A DNA stretch of 64,000 bases, taken from positions 492,239-556,238 of the forward strand of contig CAJNDT010005545.1 in NCBI GenBank assembly GCA_905221615.1, read 5' to 3'. How positions within the stretch are numbered: position 1 is the stretch's first letter; each line of letters starts with the position of its first letter. Below, one piece after another: positions 39,545 through 49,824 of the stretch. Source of the DNA: Symbiodinium sp. CCMP2592. Lineage: Eukaryota > Sar > Dinophyceae > Suessiales > Symbiodiniaceae. The notes beneath the pieces were generated by a model. That model ran no database searches. It was not told where the DNA came from and worked only from the letters and a program-made list of their open reading frames with translations. The translations under genes were made by a program, and so were the position numbers.

Positions 39545-40271
39545 TCAGTCATGACAGCATGTCATAAACGCATTCAGCTTCACACTCACTCCGCAACGCA
39601 GTCATGGGAGCCGATGTGTGGCAGCTTCAGTCCAGACTGATGCGCAAGGTCACAGTTTGTCCCCGGCACGTTTGCCTACCAACCATAAGACATACGTCAT
39701 ACCAGGCCTTGTAGTATCCTCGATTTGACCAGCCTCTCCAGTCACATTTCAACCAACTATGCGAGCCACGCACGGACCACCAAGATCGAAGCCACCAGGG
39801 ACGTCTGAACCACTTTCCACGCGCCCAGTTTGAAGTGCTCCAGTGAGCGTCATTCCATTCCCACACGTGGCCCCCTTCAGGAGAGCTTCGACCATACCAC
39901 TGATTGTGAATCGGACCTGCTGTGTCACGACAAACGTCACTCAAGCTTCCGCGAATTCGGCCTGGCAACCTTCGTCCTCAGCTTGACGCTCAACACACAT
40001 GTCAACCAACTTTCTGCGCAGCGACTTTATCCTGTATCACCCCCAGGCATAAGTCCAGTTTCTGCTCTACCGTAAAGACGGGCTCAACGAACAGCCGGCT
40101 GCTCGAAGCCTTAATCAAGCTTGCCCGCTCGCCAAGCAGTCCGCGAATCATGTCCAGGTCCATCTCAACCGGCTGCTCAGCCTCTTCCAGCCCAGGCGGT
40201 AAACACGCAGCGGGGATGTGTCCGGTTCCATCCGTCAGGCGAGGAAAGGCACCCTAGGGGACTTTGAGCTT
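39545..40271 (-). pseudogene. mRNA-derived (SL-bearing) pseudogene, product unknown
   Basis: Directly downstream of a relict spliced leader lies an intron-free, coding-like region. The first frame (to TGA at 40002) reads LTDGTGHIPAACLPPGLEEA and EQKLDLCLGVIQDKVAA. A one-base shift near 40010 leads to CVERQAEDEGCQAEFAEA. Beyond a TGA at 39941 the same frame continues VTFVVTQQVRFTISGMVEAL and SGSDVPGGFDLGGPCVARIV, then TGA at 39749 and NVTGEAGQIEDTTRPGMTY. The combination of SL, no introns and broken frame fits a retroposed, decayed transcript. No 3' poly-A was seen. Confidence 0.55.
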
Positions 40272-40280
40272 GAGCCTTGG

Positions 40281-40302
40281 CTTGAGCCAAAATGGCTACG
40301 GG
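40281..40302 (-). other. Relict dinoflagellate spliced leader
   Basis: On the minus strand this reads CCCGTAGCCATTTT followed by GGCTCAAG, matching the 22-nt dinoflagellate SL at 21 of 22 positions; the first, normally variable base is C. It is followed at 40269-40280 by a second partial relict, CCAAGGCTCAAG. It is not an SL RNA gene because no GT donor follows. Genomic SL relicts arise when trans-spliced mRNA is reverse-transcribed and reinserted. Confidence 0.85.
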
Positions 40303-40304
40303 GG

Positions 40305-41140
40305 TTTAGGGTTTAGGAGTTCAATACGTTAAATATACAGTTTTTAAAGTTGAGCGCTGCGAGTATCGATGTGGCGAGATCACTGAACAGGCCCTACTGA
40401 CACGCACCGTGAAATCCCTGAAGTTCTGAAGTTATGCAGATGCCGCGATCAGGTGCTGAGGGCGCATCTCTCGGCATCGTACTCCACGTAGAAGACGTAT
40501 CCACGCATGCCTGCGAGCAGGGAGCCACGGGACATTCCAACCTCTCTTGCAGTCGCAGTCGGAGACAGTCACGGCACACTTACGCACCCGAACAAGCACA
40601 TGAACCCAACGATGAACCTTCGATTCTTAGAGGCGGTTTCTTTGGCTCCCGACTCCCTACGATTAGACACCCGAGCTGGATACATGCATCCATTCCATGT
40701 TTATTCGGTAGCAGTTCCGGTAGCCGGTGACCTATCAAACTCATAAGCAACTCCAGACCCGGAAGGATCCAAGAAATGGAGCCCCCCCCCCAAAAAAAAA
40801 ACGACCTTACGAGTAGACGGGTGAAGACAAGGCCTATTATCAAGGGAGCACGCTTTAGTAATTGGGCCTTGCTCCTGGAACGTTTCAGGCGCATGAGGCT
40901 GGGGGCTATCAACCCCTCAAGGGCCCATATAAACTCCCTCAGCCCTCAACCCTGAATTTTTTTCAAAATTTGGAAATCTTTTCTGTGCCCGCCTGCCCCT
41001 TTAGGGCGGCACTGGAAGCAAATGCCGGCGCAGCCCGGACCTGGGATGAAGAGGCTTGCTATAAGGGGTTAGGGTTCAGGGCTTCGGGCAGGCCTGTTTA
41101 CACCGTTTTTAGGGCTTAGGGTATGGAGAAGGTCGTTTTG
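40305..41140. other. No gene seen
   Basis: Mixed unique sequence with an (A)n/(C)n run at 40782-40801 and a little TTTAGGG text. Several overlapping weak frames exist on both strands, none convincing. Confidence 0.4.
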
Positions 41141-41644
41141 CAGGGTGTTATTATTGCAGGATTTGGAGTGTACTGTTGCTGCAGAAAGTGGCTCTTTAAG
41201 CCGTTACTCTTGCTGCAGGCTTGAGGCGCTAAGCATTAAACCGAAAGGAGGAATAAACGGCTCCAGTGCTGTCTTTTCAAGAAAAAGCAGGGCCTCATAC
41301 AGCACGTTACATGCCTTTCAGGATAGAATTTCTGCACGGTTCCATGTGGGGCATTCTTCACTCAACCCTCGCATTGTATCCGAAACTCCGAACCTTCGAG
41401 CCCGAAGGCGGTGCACTAAAATCCTACAGCCTACAACCCCAAAGCCAAGAGCATTAACACCCAGAAACCAACTGTAGGGTTTAGGGTTTAGGGCTTAGGG
41501 TTTAGGGCTTAATTGCCAACCAGCTAAGAACAAAACCTCCACACCCAAGCCCTCAACCCAAAGGCCCCGAATGCTTAAACGTTCACTTTAACCCTATCGA
41601 ACCCTCGAAACCCAGGACCCCAACCCTCTACTAAACCCTCAACC

Positions 41645-41858
41645 CAAAGCCCTTAAGAGTAACCTAAGTTCTATAGACCCTTAACCCTTAACAGTAACCT
41701 TATAGTTCTACAAATTCTAAACCCTTCACCTTTGAACGTAACCTTAGTCTTATAAACCCAAAACCCCTAACAGTAACCTTACGTAGTTTTATAAGCCCTT
41801 AACCCTAAGCCCTGAAAAGAAACCTTAGATTTGCCAACCCTGAGCCCTAAATCCTCAA
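41645..41858. repeat. Degenerate tandem repeat of about 50 bp
   Basis: AACAGTAACCTTA, TTCTATA/TTTTATAA and CCCTTAACCC recur four or five times. Confidence 0.7.
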
Positions 41859-41861
41859 CAG

Positions 41862-41999
41862 TACTTGGAGGGTCGGGGGACTTAGTAACTGGTTATTTTA
41901 GGGACTTATAAGCACCATAACCCCAATTAGGGTCCCTTTTAGGGTACTTAATTATAAGTCTACTTACTACCTACTTACTAAGTCCCCGACCCTCCAAGC
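41862..41999. mobile_element. Family E TIR element
   Basis: TACTTGGAGGGTCGGGGGAC opposite GTCCCCGACCCTCCAAGCA. Confidence 0.85.
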
Positions 42000-42139
42000 A
42001 ATCTTATGCTCATGATCTGCGACTCGTCCTAAGTCCCTGGCTGTCTAGACCCCGCGTAAGGTTCAGCTCCGCGGCGAACTGCGGCATCCATGTTTGCAGG
42101 TTCAGGGTTAGAGCTGCGGAAGTTTAGGGTTTACAAGGT

Positions 42140-42251
42140 CCCCAGCGAGCCAAAACCCCTTAATTAAGGAATATAGCTTAAACCAAAAAACATGAATCAA
42201 CTTATAATTTAGGCTATATTCCTTAATTAAGGAGTATTGGGCTCTCTGGGT
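42140..42251. mobile_element. Family I TIR element
   Basis: CCCCAGCGAGCCAAAACCCC opposite GGAGTATTGGGCTCTCTGGG. Confidence 0.85.
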
Positions 42252-42461
42252 CTAGGGTTTTTGCTTTGGAGTTGATGAAGTTCAGCGCTTCGGCTTTGCA
42301 TGGAGTAGCGAATTCAGGGTTGAGTTGCGTGGGTCCAGGACTTGCAGTGTAGGGTTTGAGGCGTTTTTGAGCGTCGGCTTGGTTTAGCACTTTAGGGGGT
42401 GAACTGTCAGATCGTCTCGAATGCTGAAGGATTTAGGGCCCTCTAGATTTTCTAGACAGGC

Positions 42462-42764
42462 CTGAAGGCTGCAGTGCTCATGCAGGGCTTTAGGTGCGCA
42501 AACGCTTTCGGCCTGTCGCCGTGGCCCGACTTCAAATCACACCACTTGGAGGGTCGGGGGACCTAGTAACTGGTTATTTTAGGGACTTATAGGTACCATA
42601 ACCCCCAATTAGGGTCCCTTTTAGGGTACTTATAAGTCTACTTGCTACCTACTTATTAAGTCCCCCGACCCTCCAAGCACACTGCCCCTGCGCAATGTTA
42701 TGTTGCCTGGCCACATATCACGAAGCTGGAGCAGCCCATCCAAGCACAACCCAAAGAACGTAAC
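42462..42764 (-). CDS. Two exons separated by a family E introner
   Basis: Exon 42681-42764 (84 nt, acceptor ATTGAG|) reads VTFFGLCLDGLLQLRDMWPG then NITLRRGS. Exon 42462-42544 (83 nt) reads WCDLKSGHGDRPKAFAHLK then PCMSTAAF and ends at a GC donor TTCAG|GC. The intron 42545-42680 has donor AGT|GTGCTTGG and acceptor CTCCAAG|, and is the family E element almost to the base. Phase 0, in frame. Product unknown. Confidence 0.6.
42545..42680 (-). mobile_element. Introner, family E, 136-bp GT-AG intron
   Basis: CACTTGGAGGGTCGGGGGACC opposite GTCCCCCGACCCTCCAAGCA; the arm end CCAAG supplies the acceptor AG. Confidence 0.8.
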
Positions 42765-44200
42765 CTCAATCCCTAAACCCTGCATAAACTCTGAACCCTT
42801 TGCACATCCAGATCCAACAGCCTCTGAACCTGACGGACCCTTAGCCCTGAATTTTAATTTCTGAACACCCTCGGCCCCATTCTACCCCAAAACCAGACCC
42901 CAAATTGATAGCCGAACCCGGCAACGAAAAACGAACGACCTCTACGCTCGAGTGGTCCCGCCGCTCCTGATGCTTCAAAAAACTGGGGTTTTGGGCTACA
43001 GGTGTCTGAAAGCGAAGCTGCCCTAGTGCTAGAAGGAGAAGAGCGCAGACCCTGAATTGCAAGAGCCCAGCCCCTGTACTGTTGCTCCTGAAGGTTCCTT
43101 GTTAACAGTTATACTATAAAGGAGACCCAAACCATTTTCTAAAGATGCTTGTAGGGCAGGGCTCCACTCTCGCCTCGACCTTGTTGCGGTTTAGGGATCT
43201 TGGCAGAGCTTTGCACCATGCCCTGTAAGACCTATGACACCGCTGGTCGTAACACAGAGAACCCTCAACGACGACTAAGGAACCGTAAGGAACCCTCAAC
43301 GAAACCGCAAGACACCCTGGAACCAAAGGACGCCTGATTTTCGAAGAGGAAAAGCCACAAAGGCCCACCCACAAAGGGAACCTGTCAACTCTAAGGAACC
43401 CCAGGCCCAAAACCCTATAGAACCCATGAAGGACCCGAAGAAATCCAGCACTTGACCTGCATATGAGATTCCTGGCCCCGTAAAAGCGTATAGTTATGAC
43501 GGTTTAGGGTCTAGGGCAGTTTTGGGCATACAGCCCTACCAGACCCTTCAGAAGGACCCTGTCAATTTCGTAGTCAAACCCTACCACCAATCCCTTATAC
43601 AACCTTGTAGAACCCGGTAGAACTACAAAAAGAGTCCCAGTAAAACCTGGAAAAATCGTCCTATAAAGCAGCATACAAGCTAAATACCGAACCCATTCAA
43701 AAAAAAATCCTTCCCCTACAGAACAGAAAAAAGCCAAGTAGGGGTAGGTAGGGGTACCGTTGCTTTCAAGGGGAGCCCTGAGAGGTCCTGGTTGTACAGA
43801 GACAGTCCCTGGCTCCCGGGATCTGGCCGCAAAGAAGTCAAACCCTGGCAGAGGCGGCTTTAGGCTTTATGGCCTTTCTTTGGGGTTTATGGTTTAGGGG
43901 TTTCGAGTTATAAGGTTCAGGATGGTTTAGGGTTTAGGGTTTTCAGGAAGTTACTCTATAAGGATCATGTTGAGGGTCTTGGGGCTTATAAGGTTTAGGA
44001 TGGCTTAGGATGGGCTAGGGTTTAGGGTTTACATTCGGTTGTTCTAAGGGTTAGGGTTTAAGGTGTTGGGTTTTGGGAGGTTGCTTTAAGGGTCATTTTG
44101 TGCGTTTTAAGAGGCGTGTACAATACAAAAGTTTTACAAAGGTGGCGAATAAAACACGGCTGTCTGCACTCCTCGGTGGCCACTCATAGTGGTCCCTAGC
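42765..44200. other. No gene seen; AGAACCC and TTTAGGG text
   Basis: 42765-43640 is rich in AGAACCCTC-like stepping words, 43860-44100 in TTTAGGG-like words. Weak frames cross the low-complexity text but lack splice or codon support. Confidence 0.45.
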
Positions 44201-44202
44201 TA

Positions 44203-44310
44203 CATGTGGGTAGTTGTCAAAATGATGACCCCTTTTTGGGCACCTAAAAATTAGGCACCGCATTATATTAAGGACCCAAAAAGAGACCACAATTTTGTCA
44301 ACCACCCATG
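44203..44310. mobile_element. Family B TIR element
   Basis: CATGTGGGTAGTTGTCAAAAT ... AATTTTGTCAACCACCCATG. Confidence 0.85.
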
Positions 44311-44547
44311 AAGGATTACTAAAATGCGAAAAGGCTGGGAACACTTCTCCATGTCCGCACGAAAGCAACCTTTTCAGACTGAGAGTTTGGAGAAATCTCA
44401 AGTGCAATTCTAGCTTCATCTTGATCACTGAACATGGACTTGGCGTCGGCGGAGCATCGCCGACATCGCAGAAGCTGACTGCTCGTTGTTCGCAGAAGTA
44501 CTAATCAAAAGCTGTAGGGATATTGGTTCTCCTTATTCAGAGCCCTA

Positions 44548-44643
44548 CTATAGGGGCCTAAATAATTACCAATACCATTTTGGGGTTCCTCATTGAATTT
44601 ATAGTGTAATGGGCCTATTCTAACTATTAAAGCCCCTGTATTA
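44548..44643. mobile_element. Family C TIR element
   Basis: CTATAGGGGCCTAAATAATTAC ... CTATTAAAGCCCCTGTATTA. Confidence 0.8.
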
Positions 44644-45205
44644 TGTTACGATTTCCGATTCGATCTCCAGGGCTCAAGAGGGCCATCATCGGTAAGGAAG
44701 ATTCTTGGACCCACACTCAGAGATCAAACATGAAGGACTTTGGTGGCGTAGGGTTTAGGATGCAGAACCTCAAGAACGGCCTTCCTTTACGGTATTAGAC
44801 ACTGAACTTTTCCCTGCAACATGAGCTTTCCTATGCAAGGCTTGACAGGTACTATGCGCCCGCCGAATGCTGGTCACTTCCCATAACCAGCAAAGTGGTC
44901 GTACTAACTGGAACAGGGTCTTGTGGTATATTCCGATGTACGTATTCATAAAAGGACTCAGAAGGAAGTGGAACCGAGAGCAGGAACAGTGGTCCCAACC
45001 TTGAAACCTAACTTTTACGGCCCTTACTGTGTTCGAACCTCTAGATTAAGCTCGTCAACCCTGATCCGAGGGTCCCACACACGAAGTAGGGTTTGGGGTT
45101 TAGGCTTAGGCTGACTAAACCATGAACCCTAAACCTTCACCTGAAACCCTCCCTTCTGCATCGACAGTCGGGGTTTAGGGCTGCGGGTGCAGGGGTTGAG
45201 GGTTT

Positions 45206-45307
45206 ACTAGTTCATGGTTAGGATAAGATTAAAAATCTACAATATGATTCCTCATTGGGTTTAAGTACCCATAAACATGTAAAATGTTACCCAACTATAA
45301 CAAAGCT
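45206..45307. mobile_element. Family H element with 12-bp flanking repeats
   Basis: CTAGTTCATGGTTAGGATAAG ... CCCAACTATAACAAAG. AGGGGTTGAGGG occurs at 45191-45202 and 45308-45319, though in repetitive text. Confidence 0.75.
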
Positions 45308-45325
45308 AGGGGTTGAGGGCTATAT

Positions 45326-45592
45326 TCATTGCTCTGCCTTGGAGGAGGCCGCCAGAACCGTCACGCGAGGAGGCCTCAAAACATGCTGCGATGAAGCGGA
45401 AGCCCAGACGCTCTGTGAACCCACATAAAGTTCAAGAGCGGGGATGTCAGCCCTAGCGTCTCAACTGCGGTTGATGATAGAAATCCTGCATTGCCCGAAA
45501 TAAGGAATATGCCATAATTCCTATAGTTTAGGGTCCTTAAGGTAGTGCAGGATGTATATCATCAACAGTAGTGTCTCAAATATGATACACCC
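45326..45592 (-). CDS. Two C-terminal exons separated by a family O introner
   Basis: Exon 45567-45592 (26 nt, acceptor GACAG|) reads GCIIFETL. Exon 45326-45452 reads ADIPALELYVGSQSVWASAS then SQHVLRPPRVTVLAASSKAE and stops at TGA 45326. Intron 45453-45566 uses donor CT|GTTGATG and acceptor GCTAG|. The second exon is convincing, the first very short. Product unknown. Confidence 0.5.
45453..45566 (-). mobile_element. Introner, family O, with imperfect 11-bp target duplication
   Basis: GTTGATGATAGAAATCCTGCA opposite TGCAGGATGTATATCATCAAC (element 45469-45566). Minus-strand flanks carry TTGAGAC(A/G)CTA on both sides. Confidence 0.75.
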
Positions 45593-45660
45593 CTGTCTCA
45601 AACCCCTAAACCCTAAACCCTTAAACCCTAAACCCTTAATCCCTAAACCCTTAAATCAAG
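45593..45660. repeat. CCCTAAA tract
   Basis: CCCTAAACCCTTAAACCC units. Confidence 0.85.
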
Positions 45661-45751
45661 ACCCCAATGGTCACGACAAGTCGACCAGGGCTGGGGCCAG
45701 ACGGTCCAGAAGGCTGGGGTCAGGTTGCACTGGTGACCTGCCGGATGCCAA

Positions 45752-45966
45752 ACCCTTAGGGTCCATGTAGTCATATGGGCGGTTGTCAAAATTATGGCCC
45801 CTTTTGGGGTACCCTAAATACTAGGTGCCGTACCATAACAGGGACCCAAAAGGGGACCATAATATTGACAACTACTCATATAGTATATACATTGGCCTTA
45901 ATGTACTCGCTTTTCAGGTACTTTGGAACCCAAGTATAGGCTATGTGAGCACATGGACCCTTAGGG
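45752..45966. mobile_element. Family K element interrupted by a nested family B element
   Basis: Outer arms CCCTTAGGGTCCATGT and ACATGGACCCTTAGGG. Inside, at 45773-45882, a family B element (GGGCGGTTGTCAAAATTATGG ... ATATTGACAACTACTC) has ATAT at both borders, splitting the inner TAGTATATAC of family K. Confidence 0.8.
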
Positions 45967-46089
45967 AAAGCTTCGGATAAAGGGTTCACGATGGCGCCTT
46001 GCTCTCCGGTGCACCAAGGAGTAGTACTGATCAAGTACTGGATGTGTTGCTTCTAGTGCCATGGTGACTCTGATTTTACTACTCATACA

Positions 46090-46170
46090 CTCGCTATTCC
46101 AGTTCGGCGGTGGCGGTGGCAGTGGCGGCGGTGGTGCTGGTGGTGATGGTGGTGGTGGTGGTAGCAGTAG
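46090..46170. repeat. GGT/GGC trinucleotide tract
   Basis: GGTGGTGGTGG-like microsatellite; it gives a spurious histidine run on the minus strand. Confidence 0.85.
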
Positions 46171-46381
46171 TCGCAGTAAAGTCTAGCAGGCTCTAGGATC
46201 GCGACTTTGGCTGTACATATCAGCAAAAGTGTCGCACTCACAATCTTGATGGCATTGACACTAGTACGCACATGCCGAATCTTGATTGGGAAGGCTAGCA
46301 AGGCAAACTCCCACTTACACTGCTGACAATCAGGCTGAAAAAGCTTGAAAGCCTTGCATTGCAACTACAGTCTTAAGACAT

Positions 46382-46486
46382 ATGGGAGTTTCAGAAAATT
46401 TGGGGTACCTTCTTTTGCGGTCCCTAGAACAAGGATCCTGCTATTTAGGGTACTATGTTAGGGTCCCAAGTTGTCGGAAACTCCCA
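46382..46486. mobile_element. Family A TIR element
   Basis: TGGGAGTTTCAGAAAATTTGG ... GTTGTCGGAAACTCCCA. Confidence 0.85.
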
Positions 46487-46651
46487 TGTTAAGATGTACC
46501 CTAAAGCCTCAAGCCATCCTGCCTTCAAACCCTGCCACCCTGGACTCTAAACCCCAAGCTGCGAACTTTCGGCACTACAGCAGAAGGCCGACAGCCCGAA
46601 GTCCCGAACAAACTATCCACGTCCAAACTCGCCCCCAGAAAACCCTAGGCT

Positions 46652-46748
46652 CCTGAGTAGCCCCTGAATGCTAGGGTACTTTTGTTCCTACTATTTGGGT
46701 TTAATAAGGGAACCCCACAAGAAAAAGGGCAAAAGGGTAATACTCAGG
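46652..46748. mobile_element. TIR element, family N
   Basis: CCTGAGTAGCCCCTGAATGC opposite AAAGGGTAATACTCAGG. Related text lies at 50845-50945 and 35145-35221. Confidence 0.65.
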
Positions 46749-47124
46749 AACCCACTACCTAAGAAGCCCCAAGCAACATGAAGATGCGCTGCGAGCCTTC
46801 GATGGCCTTACCCAAGCCGACCAGATCTGTGTCTTCCTACAAAGCTGTTCGGGTTTTGGGAGGGTTAGGGGATTAAGGTTTGGGTTGTAGGGCCTATTCG
46901 TTTTGGGGCTGGGGCTTCTGGCTTTAGGGTTTAGTGCCTGTTGGGGTTTCGGGTTGGGCTTGTGGGTTTGGGGGTTTAAGGTTTTTGGACTCTGGGGGAA
47001 AGGATTCCGAGGATTTTCGGGCCCGGTAAGCACCCTGTTTTGTGAGCACCCAAGAAACCCCTTCCAAAAACACGAGCAGCCGCTCCGAAGGCAGCAAGCC
47101 CAGCATCATAATACCCCAAGTCCA

Positions 47125-47815
47125 GAATCATGAGCATCAGGCTTCAAAAGACGTAAGCGGCAAACCCACCATCAAGAGCATCAGCCGTCCTTCAACCACA
47201 AGCTGCTAATCCCAAAACCCCATCATGACCATCAGCCGCCCTTCCACACGCAGCAGCTGCTTCCAGCAAGCCATTCCCGAATGGCACCAGCTGCCAACCT
47301 CAACATCTCAAGGACAGCATCATTCGCATCAACTACCTTTGCAAACGCACCAGCTGCTGACCCCCACTAGCAGCTGGTATTCTGGCCTGGAACAGCTCAT
47401 TATGCTGGGCATTGGGATTAGCAGTGTTTCGGTGATTACTTGGCTTCGTGGGATCATATTTTGAGATTCATGGTTTGGTATGAGGTTTTCGTGGTGTTTT
47501 CTTACTGGAACTCCGTGACCTCGGGCCTCAATAGGGTGCGTAGTGGCGGTAAAGGCTTTGGCTTAACCTCAATTCTTAAATCCTGACCTAAATCTGCAAC
47601 CCTCTAAACCCTACACCCTGATACGAAGGTTCTGGTAGGACGGTAGGAGAAGACTGTTGAGGGCTGTAGGGCTGTGGAGTCTATGGCTAAAAGGCTTGCG
47701 GTATTGAAGGTCAGCTGCTCTTGCTGTACAAGCGACCACTCAAACCACACAAACCCGGCATCGTGAGCATCAGCCGCCCTTCCGAGCATCAGCCACCCTT
47801 CCAAAAGCACAAGCG
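47125..47815. repeat. Dispersed AGCATCAGCCGCCCTTCC repeats
   Basis: The word CATCAGCCGYCCTTCC recurs at about 47185, 47228, 47770 and 47790, followed by AAAAGCACAAGC or CACAAGC. Confidence 0.65.
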
Positions 47816-48159
47816 GCAATTTGTCGCTGCCTGCTTGCCCCTTCACTCTATGACTTGCGCAAATGGACTGATCCTACTTTTCAGTGACTTGTCTCTCCTA
47901 GGATTTACCCCTAAACCCTAAACAAACTTTCTGAAGCCTTGGAATACCTGTATGCACAAACTTACCTGTACACACACACACACAAACTTACCTGTACACC
48001 TACATGAAGTCCCGAACTAGCCCGAAGAAGGAGCCGTTTATGCTCTCACCAACTTCCAAACATGAAGCGACCTTCATACAGACCTGTCTATGTTGCTAAC
48101 ACGATGCGCTAAGTACCGCTCACTACCCCAATTGATACTCAGATAATCACTAGCTGTTG

Positions 48160-48340
48160 CTGGTGCAACTTGTTGTGGTTGTTGTTGCTGTTGCCGTTGG
48201 CGTTGGCGTTGCTGTTGATGTTGCTGTTGATGTTGCTGTTGTTGTCGTCGTTGCTGTTGTTGTTGCTGTTGCTGTTGTGGTGGTGGTGGCGGCTGTGGCG
48301 GTGGTGCTGGTGGCGGTGGTGCTGGTGCTGGTGCGCAGAA

Positions 48341-48377
<37 letters not shown>

Positions 48378-48500
48378 GTCTGGTGCTGGTCTGGTGCTGG
48401 TGCTGCTGGTGCTGCTGGTGCTGGTGGTTGTTTTGTAGTTGTTGTGGTTGTTGTGGTTGTTTTAGTTGTTGTGGTTGTTGGTTGTTGTTGTCGTTGCTGG

Positions 48501-48531
<31 letters not shown>

Positions 48532-48545
48532 GGTGGTGGTCGTGT
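48160..48545. repeat. Trinucleotide mosaic of GTT, GCT and GGT
   Basis: About 385 bp keeps a strict period of three while changing between GTT, GCT, GGT and GGC. All three frames on both strands are therefore open and encode homopolymer-like text. Confidence 0.9.
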
Positions 48546-49101
48546 AACTATTTCTAGTATGGTTTCTGTTGTGGTCTGAAACGAGGCGATTTGTCCTCAT
48601 CTTCGGCGATGGTCGGCGGAACGCCTGCCAGCAGTGATATCACATGCGTGTGCCTTTCAGGATTTGGGGCAAGATTGGGTTTGGGTGGCCGTTCAGGTTT
48701 TGCTGCCCTAAACCTTAAACCATACATCGTAAGCCTGAAACCCCCTCCCTGCCCGAAACCTAAAGAACCCCAAGTCTCAACCCTGAAAGTCCTTAGTCTG
48801 GGATGAGGGTTCGGCAAATTTGCGTCAGAAACTGACCCCTGGCATATGTGCAGTGAAGCTCGGTAAGGTTTAAGGATTTGTTTGGGGTTGGGAGTACGGT
48901 CTTAGGGTATAAGGTTTAGGATTGGCGTCTCAGAGCAGTATCTACAGAGTGCACGCATCGGCCCTCAAGGTCAATATGAGGTCAAAGTATGCACCCTAAA
49001 CCCTAAACCCCTCAATACTAAACCCCTAAAGCCTAGACACCTAAATACTAAACCCCCAAAACCTAAATACTAAACCTCTAAGCCCTAAACCCCTAAACTA
49101 A

Positions 49102-49471
49102 AGCGGGCATGACGGTAGAATTCAGCCACCGAAGATACTCCTGGATACAATCATTGACCCAAGAGATGACAGCCGGATTGTCTTTCTTTAAGCTGCCGAC
49201 GGCTAAGAACTTCTTCCTCAGCCTGTGCGGCGCCAGAAACCGCAAGAAGTAGCCAACACTCTTAGGTGTACTCAAACTTCCTTCGTGCTTAAGTCGAAGT
49301 ACAGAGCCCAAGTCCGTCTGCTCAAATTGGAAAGGATGACAGACTTCTTCAGTCATTGACAAAGCCATCCTCTCCAAAGAATTCGCAAACAGATCAGGAT
49401 CGGCCAGCGCTTCAAAAGAGGCGAAGCCGACATCTGCCTTCGTCATGGCGTACTCCCAGTACTTAGGGCTC
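49102..49471 (-). CDS. Putative exon of about 123 codons, product unknown
   Basis: After acceptor ATCCCAG| supplied by the neighbouring family Z element the frame reads SPKYWEYAMTKADVGFASFE, LFANSLERMALSMTEEVC, FQFEQTDLGSVLRLKHEG, STPKSVGYFLRFLAPHRLRK, DNPAVISWVNDCIQEYLRWL and ends in CCCTAAA text that supplies a TAG. Balanced composition and absence of stops make this one of the clearest exons in the window. Donor not fixed. No family is recognised. Confidence 0.6.
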
Positions 49472-49655
49472 CTGGGATAGTGCCCTAAATAGTAGGGTTC
49501 ATAGAAGGAACCCCTAATAAAGGCCCAAGGTTTCTTAATCAGGTTCCTACATTACCCTTATAGATCCCTTATATTACCTTTATAGATACCTTATAGTAAC
49601 CCTTATAGATCCCTTCTGATAACCCTTATATGGTTCCTGCATTAGGGTTGGAGTT
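49472..49655. mobile_element. Family Z element plus shared 100-bp tail
   Basis: CCCTAAATAGTAGGGTTCAT ... TTAATCAGGTTCCTACATTA followed by repeated TTATAGATCCC/TTATAGATACC text to GGTTCCTGCATTAGGG. The same composite occurs at 56816-57028. Confidence 0.75.
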
Positions 49656-49729
49656 TGGGCTTCGAGGATATCGACTCCCGGGTTCCAGGGCTCGGAGTTT
49701 CGATGTTTAGGGTTCAGGGTCGGGAGGTC

Positions 49730-49824
49730 TACCCTAAGGCCCCAAAGTAGCTCCTTTTTTGGGGTTCGCATATAGAATCCTATAAGGTAATCCCAAAAAG
49801 GAGCTACTTTGGGGCCTATGGGTA
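49730..49824. mobile_element. Family D TIR element
   Basis: CTACCCTAAGGCCCCAAAGTAG opposite CTACTTTGGGGCCTATGGGTAG. Minus-strand frame VSFRLMSA precedes it, suggesting an intron. Confidence 0.85.

Larger units (their letters stand above)
46750..49090. other. No gene seen; repeats and weak frames
   Basis: TTTGGGGTTT text (46850-47000), the CATCAGCC repeats, a short CA tract at 47970, the trinucleotide block at 48160 and more TTTAGGG words. A minus-strand frame near 47610-47780 (FEWSLVQQEQLTFNTASLL) is protein-like, but I could not place splice sites. Confidence 0.4.

Noticed and set aside
39627-39968. 113-aa tryptophan-rich protein on the minus strand
   Set aside because: It has no ATG, and a neighbouring frame at the same place is far more protein-like (VTFVVTQQVRFTIS ...); the W-rich frame is its shadow.
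40281-40302. Spliced-leader RNA gene
   Set aside because: The SL is not followed by a GT donor or an Sm-type site; a truncated second SL and coding-like sequence follow instead.
48139-48600. 153-aa N/Q/H-rich protein and overlapping V/L-rich proteins
   Set aside because: Pure trinucleotide repeat; all frames are open.
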